Source of the DNA: Sphingomonas sp. ATCC 31555
GTDB lineage: Bacteria; Pseudomonadota; Alphaproteobacteria; Sphingomonadales; Sphingomonadaceae
NCBI RefSeq assembly: GCF_000282895.1
Contig: NZ_ALBQ01000015.1
Location: 1 to 32,170 of the forward strand
Length of the DNA stretch: 32,170 nucleotides
Direction of reading: 5' to 3'
Below are positions 16,882 through 24,760 of this stretch, one piece after another. How positions within the stretch are numbered: position 1 is the stretch's first letter; the number at the start of each line of letters is the position of its first letter. Made by a program: the position numbers and the translations under genes. The notes below the pieces were generated by a model. That model was not told the origin of the DNA, searched no databases, and saw only the letters and a program-made list of their open reading frames with translations.

Positions 16882-17548
16882 AGCGGAAGTACCACACCTC
16901 GTGTCCCTGGCGGCGCGCCTTGCGCTCATAGCGCGTTTCCGGCCAGTCGGCAGGACGGGTGAGGAAATCCGGTGCCGACTGCGCCTGCCAGACGAAATCG
17001 CGGCGCTGCCCCATCACCATCATCGCCCAGCGGCAATAGGTGGGATCATCGGTGCCCAGGCGGAATTCGCAACCGGGCTTCAGCTTCGCGGCGATAAGAT
17101 CCATCGGCCCGTGATTGACCATGCGGCGCTTGGCATGGCGCGCCTTGGGCCAGGGATCGGGATGGAGCAGATAGACGCGGCTGAGGCTGGCGTCGGGCAG
17201 CCGTTCGACCACTTCCAGCGCATCGCCCATATGGATGCGGACGTTGGCTAGATCGCCGTCGCGAACGTGGTTGAGCGCGCCGACCACGCCGTTCAGGAAC
17301 GGTTCGCAGCCGATAAAGCCGTGATCGGGCCGCATCGCCGCCTGACCCGCGAGATGCTCACCGCCGCCGAAGCCGATTTCGAGTTCCAGCGGGCGATCGT
17401 CGCCGAACAGCGACGTCGCGTCCAGCGGGCCGTGTTCGGGCAGGCTGAGCCGGGGGAGCAGCGATTCGACCAGCTCGGACTGGCCCTGGCGCAGCTTGTG
17501 CCCCTGACGGCGGCCATAGAGACGGCGGATGGTAGTGGGATCGGCCAT
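16868..17548 (-). CDS. trmB: tRNA (guanine-N7-)-methyltransferase
   Basis: The 226-residue protein methylates G46 in the tRNA variable loop using SAM. Motifs visible: LELEIGFGGGEHL (SAM-binding loop), GCEPF, NVRIHMGDA, YLLHPDPWPKARHAKRRMV (family signature) and the C-terminal GTDDPTYC and TRYERKARRQGHEVWYFRY. I start at MADPTTIRRLYGRRQGHKLR (ATG 17548). A longer open frame to 17647 is out of keeping with the family. The Nudix gene overlaps its end by 14 bases. Confidence 0.95.
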   Translation of the reverse strand: MADPTTIRRLYGRRQGHKLRQGQSELVESLLPRLSLPEHGPLDATSLFGDDRPLELEIGFGGGEHLAGQAAMRPDHGFIGCEPFLNGVVGALNHVRDGDLANVRIHMGDALEVVERLPDASLSRVYLLHPDPWPKARHAKRRMVNHGPMDLIAAKLKPGCEFRLGTDDPTYCRWAMMVMGQRRDFVWQAQSAPDFLTRPADWPETRYERKARRQGHEVWYFRYVRI

Positions 17549-17598
17549 GGGGTGGAGCGCATAGTCGCGCTGCCCTGCCGAGGCAATGCGCAGGCGGA

Positions 17599-18345
17599 TC
17601 AGGCCGAAAGGCGCGTCGCGCGGTGGTTGGCGACCGCCGCATTCCACACGGGACGGGCAACGGGACGGGTGCGGCGTGGCGCGGGTTCGCCGCGGCCGTG
17701 GAAATGGCGAAGCCCGCTGGCGAGCGCGGCATCGCGTTCCGTGTCCAGCGTAGGCGCGGGCGCGACCACGGCAACGCCCATGCCGCGGGCGATGCGCAGC
17801 ACGCCTTCGACCATCCGTGCGCGGGCGGGGGCGGCGTCCAGCCGCCGGGCGAACCCCGGATCAAGGCGGATCAGCCGGGGCGAGCAATGCGCCAGCAGCC
17901 GGAGCCCGAGCGGGCCGGCGGCGAACCCGGCCAATGCCACCATCAGCCCGCGATCGGCGCAGGCGCGAATCAGCGCAGTGGCCGCCGCATGATCGGCGTC
18001 TTCATCTGCGTGGACTTCGATCACCAGCTGTTCGAACGGGTAGCCATGGCGCAGCGCGGCGCGAAACAACAGGCAGAGCAGGCGATCGGGTGCGCCGGCA
18101 CGGGCATTGACCGGGACGACCAGCAGGCAGCCGCTGTCGGCGAGATCCGCCGCCGCGGCGGCTTCGAGCGCGCGATCGAGCCGCAGCGCTTCCAGCGCCA
18201 GCCGATCGGGGGCAAGCAGGATGGCGTCGGCGGTGTGGAACGCCTGCGGCCGGCTGAGGATGGCGGCACGCCAGGCGAAGGGCTCGCGCGTGCCGTGCGT
18301 TGCGATGGGTTCCAGCCCGATCCGGATATCCGCCATGTCGCGCAT
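17599..18345 (-). CDS. Degenerate EAL-domain protein (predicted non-catalytic)
   Basis: The 248-residue protein follows the length and order of an EAL (cyclic-di-GMP phosphodiesterase) domain but has lost the catalytic residues. In place of E-A-L near the start I see PFAWRA. LVVPVNARA retains an Asn and LVIEVHAD a Glu. DDFG has become AGFA (MVALAGFAAG), the conserved Lys is Arg (LIRLDPGF), the AEGVE motif is APAPTLD, and the final QG is HG. It probably binds ligand or a partner rather than cleaving c-di-GMP. The last ~40 residues are basic and look disordered. ATG 18345 has GGGAG 7 bases upstream. It lies downstream of a better-preserved EAL gene. Confidence 0.75.
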   Translation of the reverse strand: MRDMADIRIGLEPIATHGTREPFAWRAAILSRPQAFHTADAILLAPDRLALEALRLDRALEAAAAADLADSGCLLVVPVNARAGAPDRLLCLLFRAALRHGYPFEQLVIEVHADEDADHAAATALIRACADRGLMVALAGFAAGPLGLRLLAHCSPRLIRLDPGFARRLDAAPARARMVEGVLRIARGMGVAVVAPAPTLDTERDAALASGLRHFHGRGEPAPRRTRPVARPVWNAAVANHRATRLSA

Positions 18346-18508
18346 TTCGTTTCTCCCGTTGCTCGGCTGCTGCGAGCCTGAACAAGGGGTAAACAATCGC
18401 CGCTACCGCGCCCATTCCGGACGTCGCCGCATTGGGTTTCGACCGAATGGGGAATCTACGCAATTCACAGCCGGCAAAGGCGCGTGCGGGTTGCGAGTCG
18501 GACTCTGT

Positions 18509-19270
18509 TCAGGCCGCGCCGTCGAACCGCAGCGCCGGAGCGGGCAAGGCGCCGATCTGCGGCGGCGCGATCGCTTCGCCCTGCATCAGCGACACGCCGA
18601 GCGACCGCAGCCGATCATGCTCCGCGCGGGTATCGACGCCCTCGGCGATCAGCCGGATGCGGCCCTTGCGAGCGATCTCGACCACCCGCTCGACCACCAG
18701 GCGTCGCGCCCAGCTGGTCGACAGGCTGTGAACCAGTTCGGGCGCGAGCTTGAGCGTATCCGGCGTGAGCAGCGACAGCAGCTCCAGCCCCATGTCGCCC
18801 GCCCCGAAATCGTCGAAGGCGATAAGGAAGCCGAGCTTGCGATACGCCTTGACCAGCGCGACCATATGATCGCTTTCGAGGTGGTCGCGATCGCTGAATT
18901 CGAACACCAGTTCGCGCGCCGGGAAACCCAGGCGACGGACGATTCGCTGCATCCGTTCGGCATCGGCGACGGGATCGGCGATATAGGTGGGCATCACCTT
19001 CACCGCGAGGCGCACGCGGCGATCGATCAGGCCCAGCGCGATTGCTTGTTCCAGCGCCGCAACCCGGCAGCGCAGATCGAACGTGGGGCGCGCCGATTCG
19101 GGCAGCGCGGCGGCGAACACGGCCGGGCCTTCGCCGCTCGGCCCGCGAAACGTCGCCTCATAGGCGGTGACGACCAGGGTGTTGGTGTTCACGACAGGCT
19201 GGAACGCCATCGTGAAGAGTTCCCGGGGAAGCGGCGCCGGCGCCGCAAGGACGGTCTGGCATTCGAGCAC
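18509..19270 (-). CDS. EAL-domain protein with one altered metal ligand
   Basis: The 253-residue stand-alone EAL domain keeps most c-di-GMP phosphodiesterase residues: YEATFRG (E-A-L as E-A-T), LVFEFSD, FDDFGAG, LKLA, AEGVDT and LMQGEA. The metal-binding Asn of the usual V-N-x-S strand is Lys (RLAVKVMP), so catalysis may be weak or lost. No GGDEF or sensory domain is present. The start is GTG with GGGAG 7 bases upstream. A second, more degenerate EAL gene follows on the same strand after about 160 bases. The pair could be a sensor/effector module or decaying duplicates. Confidence 0.85.
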   Translation of the reverse strand: MLECQTVLAAPAPLPRELFTMAFQPVVNTNTLVVTAYEATFRGPSGEGPAVFAAALPESARPTFDLRCRVAALEQAIALGLIDRRVRLAVKVMPTYIADPVADAERMQRIVRRLGFPARELVFEFSDRDHLESDHMVALVKAYRKLGFLIAFDDFGAGDMGLELLSLLTPDTLKLAPELVHSLSTSWARRLVVERVVEIARKGRIRLIAEGVDTRAEHDRLRSLGVSLMQGEAIAPPQIGALPAPALRFDGAA

Positions 19271-19356
19271 GGGGCATCTCCCGATCGGATCCCCATGCCG
19301 TTACGGTAGCGGCGAACGGTTTACCGCAAGTTGACGACCGCCTCCGTGCGGCCCCG

Positions 19357-20640
19357 TCAGCCGTCGCCGACGCGTTCGATGTCGGCGCCGACGCCCTGCA
19401 GCTTTTCTTCCAGCCGCTCATAGCCGCGATCGAGATGGTAGACGCGGTTGACCTGGGTTTCCCCTTCGGCCGCGAGGCCGGCGAGGATCAGGCTCATCGA
19501 GGCGCGCAGATCGGTGGCCATCACCGGCGCGCCGGTGAGCTTCGGCACGCCGCGCACGATCGCGGTGCGGCCATGCACTTCGATATCCGCGCCCATACGC
19601 GCCAGTTCGGGCACGTGCATGTAGCGATTCTCGAAGATCGTCTCGGTCAGCGTGCTGGCGCCATCGGCCTTGCACAGCATCGCCATGAACTGCGCCTGCA
19701 TGTCGGTGGCGAAGCCGGGGAAAGGGGCAGTGTTGAGCGTGAGCGGGCGCAAGCCGTTGTCGGCCGCGACTCGCACGCTGTTCGCGGTCTCCTCGACCGT
19801 GACGCCGGCATCGACCAGCGCATCGAGCGTGGCGCGCATGTCGTTCGGCGCGGCGCCGAGCAGTTCCACATCGCCGCCGGTGATCGCCGCGGCGCAGGCA
19901 TAGCTGCCCGCTTCGATGCGATCGGGCATCACCGCATAGGTGGCACCGTGCAGCCGATCGCGGCCGTCAATCTCCAGCGTTTCGGTGCCGATGCCGCGGA
20001 TCACCGCGCCCATGGCCACCAGCAGATTGCACAGGTCGACGATTTCGGGTTCGCGCGCGGCATTTTCCAGCACGCTGGTGCCCCGCGCAGTGACCGCCGC
20101 CATCAGCGCATTTTCCGTCGCGCCGACCGACACGACCGGGAAGCGGAAGCGGCCGCCAGCGATGCGGCCGCCGGGCGCGATCGCCTTCACATAGCCGGCG
20201 CTCAGCTCGATCTCCGCCCCCAGCGCCTCGAGCGCCTTCAGGTGGAGATCGATCGGGCGATTGCCGATCGCGCAGCCGCCGGGCAGCGATACCGTCGCTT
20301 CGCCTTCGCGCGCGAGCAACGGGCCGAGCACCAGGATCGAGGCGCGCATCTTGCGCACGATGTCGTACGGCGCGACGGTGGAGGTGAGCCGGCCCGCCCG
20401 CACGGTGAGAACGCGGCCGAAATCCGTCGGCCGGGTGCCTTCGATCGACGTCGATGCACCCAGCTCGTTCAGTAGATGTCCGAAGCTGTCGACATCTGCC
20501 AATCGTGGCAGGTTTCTGAGCGTAAGGGGCTCGTCAGTAAGCAGCGCGCAGGGCATCAGGGTGAGGGCAGAGTTCTTCGCCCCCGAAATCGCGATCTTGC
20601 CGGAAAGGCGCTTGCCGCCGCGGATGAGAATACGGTCCAT
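19357..20640 (-). CDS. murA: UDP-N-acetylglucosamine 1-carboxyvinyltransferase
   Basis: The 427-residue enzyme transfers enolpyruvate from PEP to UDP-GlcNAc, the first committed step of peptidoglycan synthesis in the cytoplasm. K22 (GAKNSAL), the active-site C123 ([13 protein letters not shown]) and the FATDMQAQ loop with its catalytic Asp are all present. Having Cys at 123, rather than Asp, predicts sensitivity to fosfomycin. Length and domain order are normal. It is divergent from the Crp/Fnr gene across about 120 bases. No operon partner is evident. Confidence 0.97.
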   Translation of the reverse strand: MDRILIRGGKRLSGKIAISGAKNSALTLMPCALLTDEPLTLRNLPRLADVDSFGHLLNELGASTSIEGTRPTDFGRVLTVRAGRLTSTVAPYDIVRKMRASILVLGPLLAREGEATVSLPGGCAIGNRPIDLHLKALEALGAEIELSAGYVKAIAPGGRIAGGRFRFPVVSVGATENALMAAVTARGTSVLENAAREPEIVDLCNLLVAMGAVIRGIGTETLEIDGRDRLHGATYAVMPDRIEAGSYACAAAITGGDVELLGAAPNDMRATLDALVDAGVTVEETANSVRVAADNGLRPLTLNTAPFPGFATDMQAQFMAMLCKADGASTLTETIFENRYMHVPELARMGADIEVHGRTAIVRGVPKLTGAPVMATDLRASMSLILAGLAAEGETQVNRVYHLDRGYERLEEKLQGVGADIERVGDG

Positions 20641-20694
20641 GGCCGGCTTCTAGCCGCTCTGCCCGCGCGCGCAAGCGGTAGGCTGAGAGGGAGG

Positions 20695-20708
20695 TTGATC
20701 GATTTTAA
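20695..20708. promoter_or_regulatory. Possible FNR-type box ahead of the Crp/Fnr gene
   Basis: TTGAT CGAT TTTAA matches TTGAT-N4-ATCAA at 8 of 10 fixed positions. It lies about 53 bases upstream of the Crp/Fnr start, where self-regulation would be plausible. One such match could be chance. Confidence 0.3.
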
Positions 20709-20760
20709 TGCGCTGATTTCGTTGCGCTGCTTTGCAGGGGGAACCGGGGGAAGTGCACGC

Positions 20761-21495
20761 GTGTCAAGAAGTTGTTTTGCCGAAGTATTGAGCGAGCTGA
20801 TCGAACTGACGCAGCGCGAACGCGACGCGTTGGACGCGCTCGAATTGCGCCAGCGCCATGTGCGGCGCGGCGCGGTGCTGCAGCGTGAGAACGAGCCGTG
20901 CGGAGAATTGTTCATTCTCCGCAAGGGCGTGATGATGAGTTACGTGCTGCTCGACGACGGCAGCCGGCAGATTCTGCGGTTCCTGTTCCCAGGCGACATG
21001 CTTGGCATCTCCTCGGCGATCTATGCCGAGGCGCCGGAGACGCTGTGCGCGCTTTCCGATTCCGTCGTCTCGCCGTTCGACCGCGCAGCGCTGGCCGAGA
21101 TCATGCGGACGCACCCGCGTCTTTCGGCGATGATCCTGGTCTATAGCCAGATCGAGCGCGTTTCGCTGACCGACCGTCTCGCGGCACTGGGCCGCACCAG
21201 TGCCAAGGCGCGCGTGGCGGCCCTGCTGCTCGACCTGCGCAATCGCTTGCGGGCAACCGACAAGACGATCGACGCCACTTTCGTGCTGGGCCTGACGCAG
21301 GAGGAGATCGGCGACGCTACCGGGCTGACCGCGGTGCACGTCAACCGCATGCTGCGGCAATTGGAGGAAGAAGGGATGATCGCGCGCGAAGGCGGCCGCG
21401 TCACCCTGCTCGATCTTTCGGCGCTGTCCACCGCGGCCAACTACGTCAATCGCTATCAGGGGCTGGATCTGCGCTGGTTGCCCCCGGCCAGCTGA
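20761..21495 (+). CDS. Crp/Fnr-family transcription regulator
   Basis: The 244-residue protein has an N-terminal cyclic-nucleotide-binding-type beta-barrel (about residues 30-120: RRGAVLQRENEPCGELFILRKG, LDDGSRQILRFLFPGDMLG) and a long dimer helix. A C-terminal winged helix follows (about 150-225: LTQEEIGDATGLTAVHVNRML, RQLEEEGMI). It lacks the N-terminal cysteine cluster of oxygen-sensing FNR and has no clear cAMP-binding arginine motif. The recognition helix reads VHVNR rather than E-x-x-S-R. I choose the GTG at 20761, with GGGGGA 9 bases upstream. The frame is open back to 20476, but that part runs through the murA coding region. It converges on clpS. Confidence 0.9.
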   Translation: MSRSCFAEVLSELIELTQRERDALDALELRQRHVRRGAVLQRENEPCGELFILRKGVMMSYVLLDDGSRQILRFLFPGDMLGISSAIYAEAPETLCALSDSVVSPFDRAALAEIMRTHPRLSAMILVYSQIERVSLTDRLAALGRTSAKARVAALLLDLRNRLRATDKTIDATFVLGLTQEEIGDATGLTAVHVNRMLRQLEEEGMIAREGGRVTLLDLSALSTAANYVNRYQGLDLRWLPPAS

Positions 21496-21498
21496 CCG

Positions 21499-21519
21499 GC
21501 CTCGCCGATCAGGCCTTTT
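21499..21519 (+). terminator. Probable terminator of the Crp/Fnr gene
   Basis: GGCCT (21498-21502) and AGGCC (21511-21515) pair across 8 bases and are followed by TTTT. It overlaps the end of the convergent clpS gene. The stem is short, so it is a modest candidate. Confidence 0.4.
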
Positions 21520-21868
21520 CCAGCGTGCATTGTAGCGGATGCTGGTTCTGCCGGGCGAAATCGATCACCTGCGAAACCTTGGTTTCCGCCACTTCATAGC
21601 TGAAGACACCGCACACGCCGACACCGCGCTGATGCACGTGCAGCATCACCTGCGTGGCTTCCTCGATCGTCATCCGGAAATAGCGCTGAAGGACAAGGAC
21701 GACGAATTCCATCGGCGTATAATCGTCGTTCAGCATCAGCACGCGATAGGGCGTCGGCTTCTTGGTACGCGTACGGGTGCGCGTAGCGATGCCGGCCTGG
21801 CCGTCATTGCCGCGATCGTCCCGGTCGCCGTCTTCGGCCATACGAATCTGATGGGTGAGTTCGGCCAT
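21509..21868 (-). CDS. clpS: ATP-dependent Clp protease adaptor ClpS
   Basis: The 119-residue adaptor delivers N-degron substrates to ClpA/ClpP. After a charged, flexible N-terminus (about 1-38, rich in D, R, T and K) comes the ClpS core: [21 protein letters not shown], with the N-D-D pocket residues, and [21 protein letters not shown], then [12 protein letters not shown] start at [10 protein letters not shown] because AGGG lies just upstream; MAEDGDR is an in-frame alternative. A reading frame further upstream has no support. clpA is not in the window. Confidence 0.95.
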   Translation of the reverse strand: MAELTHQIRMAEDGDRDDRGNDGQAGIATRTRTRTKKPTPYRVLMLNDDYTPMEFVVLVLQRYFRMTIEEATQVMLHVHQRGVGVCGVFSYEVAETKVSQVIDFARQNQHPLQCTLEKA

Positions 21869-21950
21869 AACCCTGGGAAAATATGATGCACCGCCCGCAA
21901 GGGCAAGGCAGCGTGACGGGGCGGGCATCATTTTGTCCCGCACCAACGCG

Positions 21951-21977
21951 AAAGGGCGGCCGCTTTCGCGACCGCCC
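21951..21977 (-). terminator. Intrinsic terminator of the phasin gene
   Basis: On the minus strand GGGCGGTCGC pairs with GCGGCCGCCC through a GAAA tetraloop and is followed by TTTCGC. It lies about 33 bases beyond the phasin stop. Confidence 0.6.
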
Positions 21978-22009
21978 CCTTGCTGGATCCTGGCGTGCCA
22001 GGGGCCGGA

Positions 22010-22774
22010 TCAGGCGTTCGCCTTCACCTTTTCCACGGCAACCGCGAAGCGGTTCGACAGCGGCTGAGCGGCATCGCCGGCCAGCTTCAGCATCGCTTCG
22101 GTGTGCTTCGAGGTTTCAGCGACATAGGAGTCGAACGCGCCGCGCATATATTCGCTCTGCAGCTTGAAGAAATCGGCCGGCGACTTCACCGAAGCCAGGT
22201 TCTTCATCGCCGCGGTCGCGGTTTCGAACGAGCGACGGCTATATTCGGCAGCTTCCTGGCCCATGGCTTCGAAGCCCTTGGCGGCGATGCGACCGGATTC
22301 GACCATCGCTTCGATGTTGCCCTTGGCGAATTCGTTGGCTTCTTCGACCAGCTTGGTCGACTTTTCAACGGCGGCCTTGGCGCGCTCGTTCATGTCGCCG
22401 AACATATTCTGGGTCTGGGCAGTGGTCGTCTCGAAATTGGTAGCCATGATAGTCGTTTCCTTCGCGGTGCTGGTGGTGACCGCCGGCGCGACGGTCTCTG
22501 CGGCCTCGATCGCTTCCTCGACAGCGGCCTTTACAGGCTCTGCCACGGTAGCGGTCGCTTCTTCGATGTTGGTCTTCACTTCCTGCGTTGCAGCGGCGTC
22601 GACCGGGGGCGGCACCAGTGCCGCGGCCGGGACGATCGTCTCGGCGGCGGGAATGGGCATGGCCTCCGGCTTGGCCGCAGCAGCTTCGGTGGTGGTCGCC
22701 GCTGGCACGATGCCGGCACGCGTTCCCGCTTTCACGGTAGACCTGGAGTTCGTCTTCGGTCCCTTGCTGGCCAT
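22010..22774 (-). CDS. phaP: Phasin family protein (PHA granule-associated)
   Basis: The 254-residue protein has two parts. The N-terminal ~108 residues are alanine-, proline-, threonine- and glutamate-rich and likely disordered. The C-terminal part (from MATNFETTTAQTQNMFGDMN) is a phasin helical domain (FAKGNIEAMVESGRIAAKGF, QEAAEYSRRSFETATAAMKNL, SPADFFKLQSEYMRGAFD). Phasins coat polyhydroxyalkanoate granules and control their size. The internal Met near 109 could be a second start giving a short phasin. The gene follows phaC on the same strand. Two PhaR-type palindromes lie just upstream, fitting repression by PhaR. A terminator follows. Confidence 0.92.
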   Translation of the reverse strand: MASKGPKTNSRSTVKAGTRAGIVPAATTTEAAAAKPEAMPIPAAETIVPAAALVPPPVDAAATQEVKTNIEEATATVAEPVKAAVEEAIEAAETVAPAVTTSTAKETTIMATNFETTTAQTQNMFGDMNERAKAAVEKSTKLVEEANEFAKGNIEAMVESGRIAAKGFEAMGQEAAEYSRRSFETATAAMKNLASVKSPADFFKLQSEYMRGAFDSYVAETSKHTEAMLKLAGDAAQPLSNRFAVAVEKVKANA

Positions 22775-22794
22775 ATGACTAGCTTCCTACCTAT

Positions 22795-22809
22795 TGCTGC
22801 AGTGCAGCA
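22795..22809. promoter_or_regulatory. PhaR-type operator 1
   Basis: TGCTGCA-G-TGCAGCA is a perfect 15-bp palindrome about 20 bases before the phasin start. It contains CTGC-N3-GCAG, the motif reported for PhaR in Rhodobacter. PhaR represses phasin genes until it binds PHA. Confidence 0.6.
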
Positions 22810-22830
22810 TATACGGTCAGCGGCGTCATT

Positions 22831-22858
22831 TTGCAAGGTCGCTTTGTGCACTGCACAA
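22831..22858. promoter_or_regulatory. PhaR-type operator 2 with adjacent TTGCAA
   Basis: TTGTGCA-C-TGCACAA (22844-22858) is another perfect 7-1-7 palindrome, centred 49 bases from operator 1. TTGCAA (22831-22836) lies between. The shared TGCA core and spacing of near-whole helical turns suggest cooperative binding upstream of the phasin gene. Confidence 0.55.
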
Positions 22859-22893
22859 TGCCGCGAATTTCCGCGTTGCAACGCGCCAGTTTG

Positions 22894-24630
22894 TCAGCGC
22901 GTTTTAACATAGATGCCGGGGGCATCCGCAACCGCGGGCAGGGTTCCACCCCCCGGGATTCGTGCTCCGTTGGCCTTTACTTTGGCACGATTCAACGCAG
23001 AGAGCCAAATCAACCAATCCGGCCACCAGCTTCCGGCCGTTTCGGTGGCGTTTTCAAGAAATGATTCGAGCGAATCGGCCGGCTCGGAATTGGTCCAGTA
23101 TTGGTATTTCTTTGCAGTCGGTGGGTTGACGACTCCCGCGATATGACCCGATCCTGCAAGAACAAAGCGATGCGGGCCGCGGAAATGCTGTGTCATCTTC
23201 CAGACACTTTTCGGCGGCGCGATGTGATCTTCGCGGCCGGCCTGGATATAGGACGGCGTCGTCACTCGCGACAGATCGATGGGCGTTCCCCCGATCGCCA
23301 ACGCGCCCGGTGAAACCAGCTTGTTGTCGCGATACAGGTCGGTCAGGTAGCTGAGGTGCCAGGTTGCCGGCAGGTTGGTGACGTCCGAGTTCCAGTGCAG
23401 CAGATCGAACGGGGCATAATCCTGCCCCATCAGATAGTTGTTGGTGACATAATTCCAGATCAGGTCGCGGCCGCGGAGCAGGTTGAACGTGGCGGCCATG
23501 TAGCGGCCGTCCAAGAACCCTTCGGCGCTGAGGCTGCGGATCATCGCCAGCTGATCGTCGTCGACAAAGATGCGCAGTTCGCCGGCATCGGCAAAATCCA
23601 CCTGCGCGGTGAAGAAGGTGGCGCTCTTCACCTTTTCCGCCTGGTCGCGTGCGGCGAGCACCGCCAGCGTCGCGGCCAGCGTGGTGCCGGCGACGCAATA
23701 GCCGATCGTATGAACGCTTTCGACGCCGAGCAGATCGCGCACGGTATCGATTGCGTCGATCTGACCATGCTCGACATAATCGTCCCACACGACGTCCTTC
23801 ATCGTCGCATCGGCCGAGCGCCACGAAACGACGAACACCGTAATCCCCTGGTCCACCGCCCAGCGGATGAAGCTTTTTTCCGGCGTGAGATCGAGAATGT
23901 AGAAGCGGTTGATCCAGGGCGGGAAGATGATCAGGGGCGTTTCCAGCACCTCCTCGGTCGTCGGCGAATATTGGATCAGCTCGTACAGCGGGGTGCGCTT
24001 GACGACCTTGCCGGGCGTCATCGCCAGGTTGCGGCCGAGTTCGAACGCGCCTTCTGCGGTCTGCGTCATCTGGCCCTTGGCCATATCCGACAGCATGTGC
24101 TGCAGACCCTTGAGCAGGCTTTCGCCCTTGGTCTCGACGATTTTCTCGAGCACCTGCGGGTTGGTCGCCGGGAAGTTGGTCGGGCTCATCGCATCGATGA
24201 AGCCCTTGGTGGCGAACCGGATCTGGTCCTTCTGCCGGGCGTCGACATGTTCGAGCGCTTCGACATTCTTCAGCAGGTGATCGGCGATGACGAAATAGCT
24301 CTGGCGCAGGAAGTCGAAGATCGGCTCCTCGCGCCACTGCGGCGCCTTGAAACGCTTGTCGCGGGCCTGTTCTGCCGTCTCGACGAACGGTTCGGCATGG
24401 GCGGGATCAAGAAAACGCTGCCAGAGGACCATGGTGTCGGCCCAGAAATCCGCCGTCGCCCGCATTGCCGGGGTGGGATCGAGCAGCATGCCGAACGGCG
24501 GCGCGACCGGCACATGCTCCATCAGGTCCAGCCCGTGTTCCAGCATCATCTGCTGCGCGCGGCCCATCACCCAGGTCCAGTGCTGCAGATCTTCCAGGCT
24601 GGGCAGGGTTGGGGTGAGCGTGTCGGCCAT
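22894..24630 (-). CDS. phaC: Class I poly(3-hydroxyalkanoate) synthase
   Basis: The 578-residue enzyme polymerises (R)-3-hydroxyacyl-CoA into polyhydroxyalkanoate storage polymer at the granule surface. The N-terminal PhaC domain is followed by an alpha/beta-hydrolase core. The catalytic triad is visible: C312 in the lipase-like box GYCVAGT, Asp in GREDHIAP, and His in GSGHIAGVVNPP. Length fits class I, so no PhaE partner is needed. It has no phaAB neighbours; the phasin gene lies downstream. The N-terminus MADTLTPTLPSLEDLQHWTWVM is typical of alphaproteobacterial enzymes. It is divergent from the aminotransferase gene. Confidence 0.96.
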   Translation of the reverse strand: MADTLTPTLPSLEDLQHWTWVMGRAQQMMLEHGLDLMEHVPVAPPFGMLLDPTPAMRATADFWADTMVLWQRFLDPAHAEPFVETAEQARDKRFKAPQWREEPIFDFLRQSYFVIADHLLKNVEALEHVDARQKDQIRFATKGFIDAMSPTNFPATNPQVLEKIVETKGESLLKGLQHMLSDMAKGQMTQTAEGAFELGRNLAMTPGKVVKRTPLYELIQYSPTTEEVLETPLIIFPPWINRFYILDLTPEKSFIRWAVDQGITVFVVSWRSADATMKDVVWDDYVEHGQIDAIDTVRDLLGVESVHTIGYCVAGTTLAATLAVLAARDQAEKVKSATFFTAQVDFADAGELRIFVDDDQLAMIRSLSAEGFLDGRYMAATFNLLRGRDLIWNYVTNNYLMGQDYAPFDLLHWNSDVTNLPATWHLSYLTDLYRDNKLVSPGALAIGGTPIDLSRVTTPSYIQAGREDHIAPPKSVWKMTQHFRGPHRFVLAGSGHIAGVVNPPTAKKYQYWTNSEPADSLESFLENATETAGSWWPDWLIWLSALNRAKVKANGARIPGGGTLPAVADAPGIYVKTR

Positions 24631-24714
24631 TCGGTCCTCTCCTTTGCCTCGCCTTAGCGCAGGCAGTGCAATGCGTCATTCCCGACTGCGCCTTTATGGC
24701 GTAGAACGCGGGCA

Positions 24715-24732
24715 CGACACAATTTTGTGTCG
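24715..24732. promoter_or_regulatory. Perfect palindrome in the phaC/aminotransferase divergent region
   Basis: CGACACAA-TT-TTGTGTCG has two 8-base arms. It lies 28 bases before the aminotransferase ATG and about 85 bases from phaC. The size and symmetry suggest a dimeric repressor site, probably for the aminotransferase. The regulator is unknown. Confidence 0.5.
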
Positions 24733-24760
24733 CAGATAAGAACCCTTGAAAGTCGAGGAA

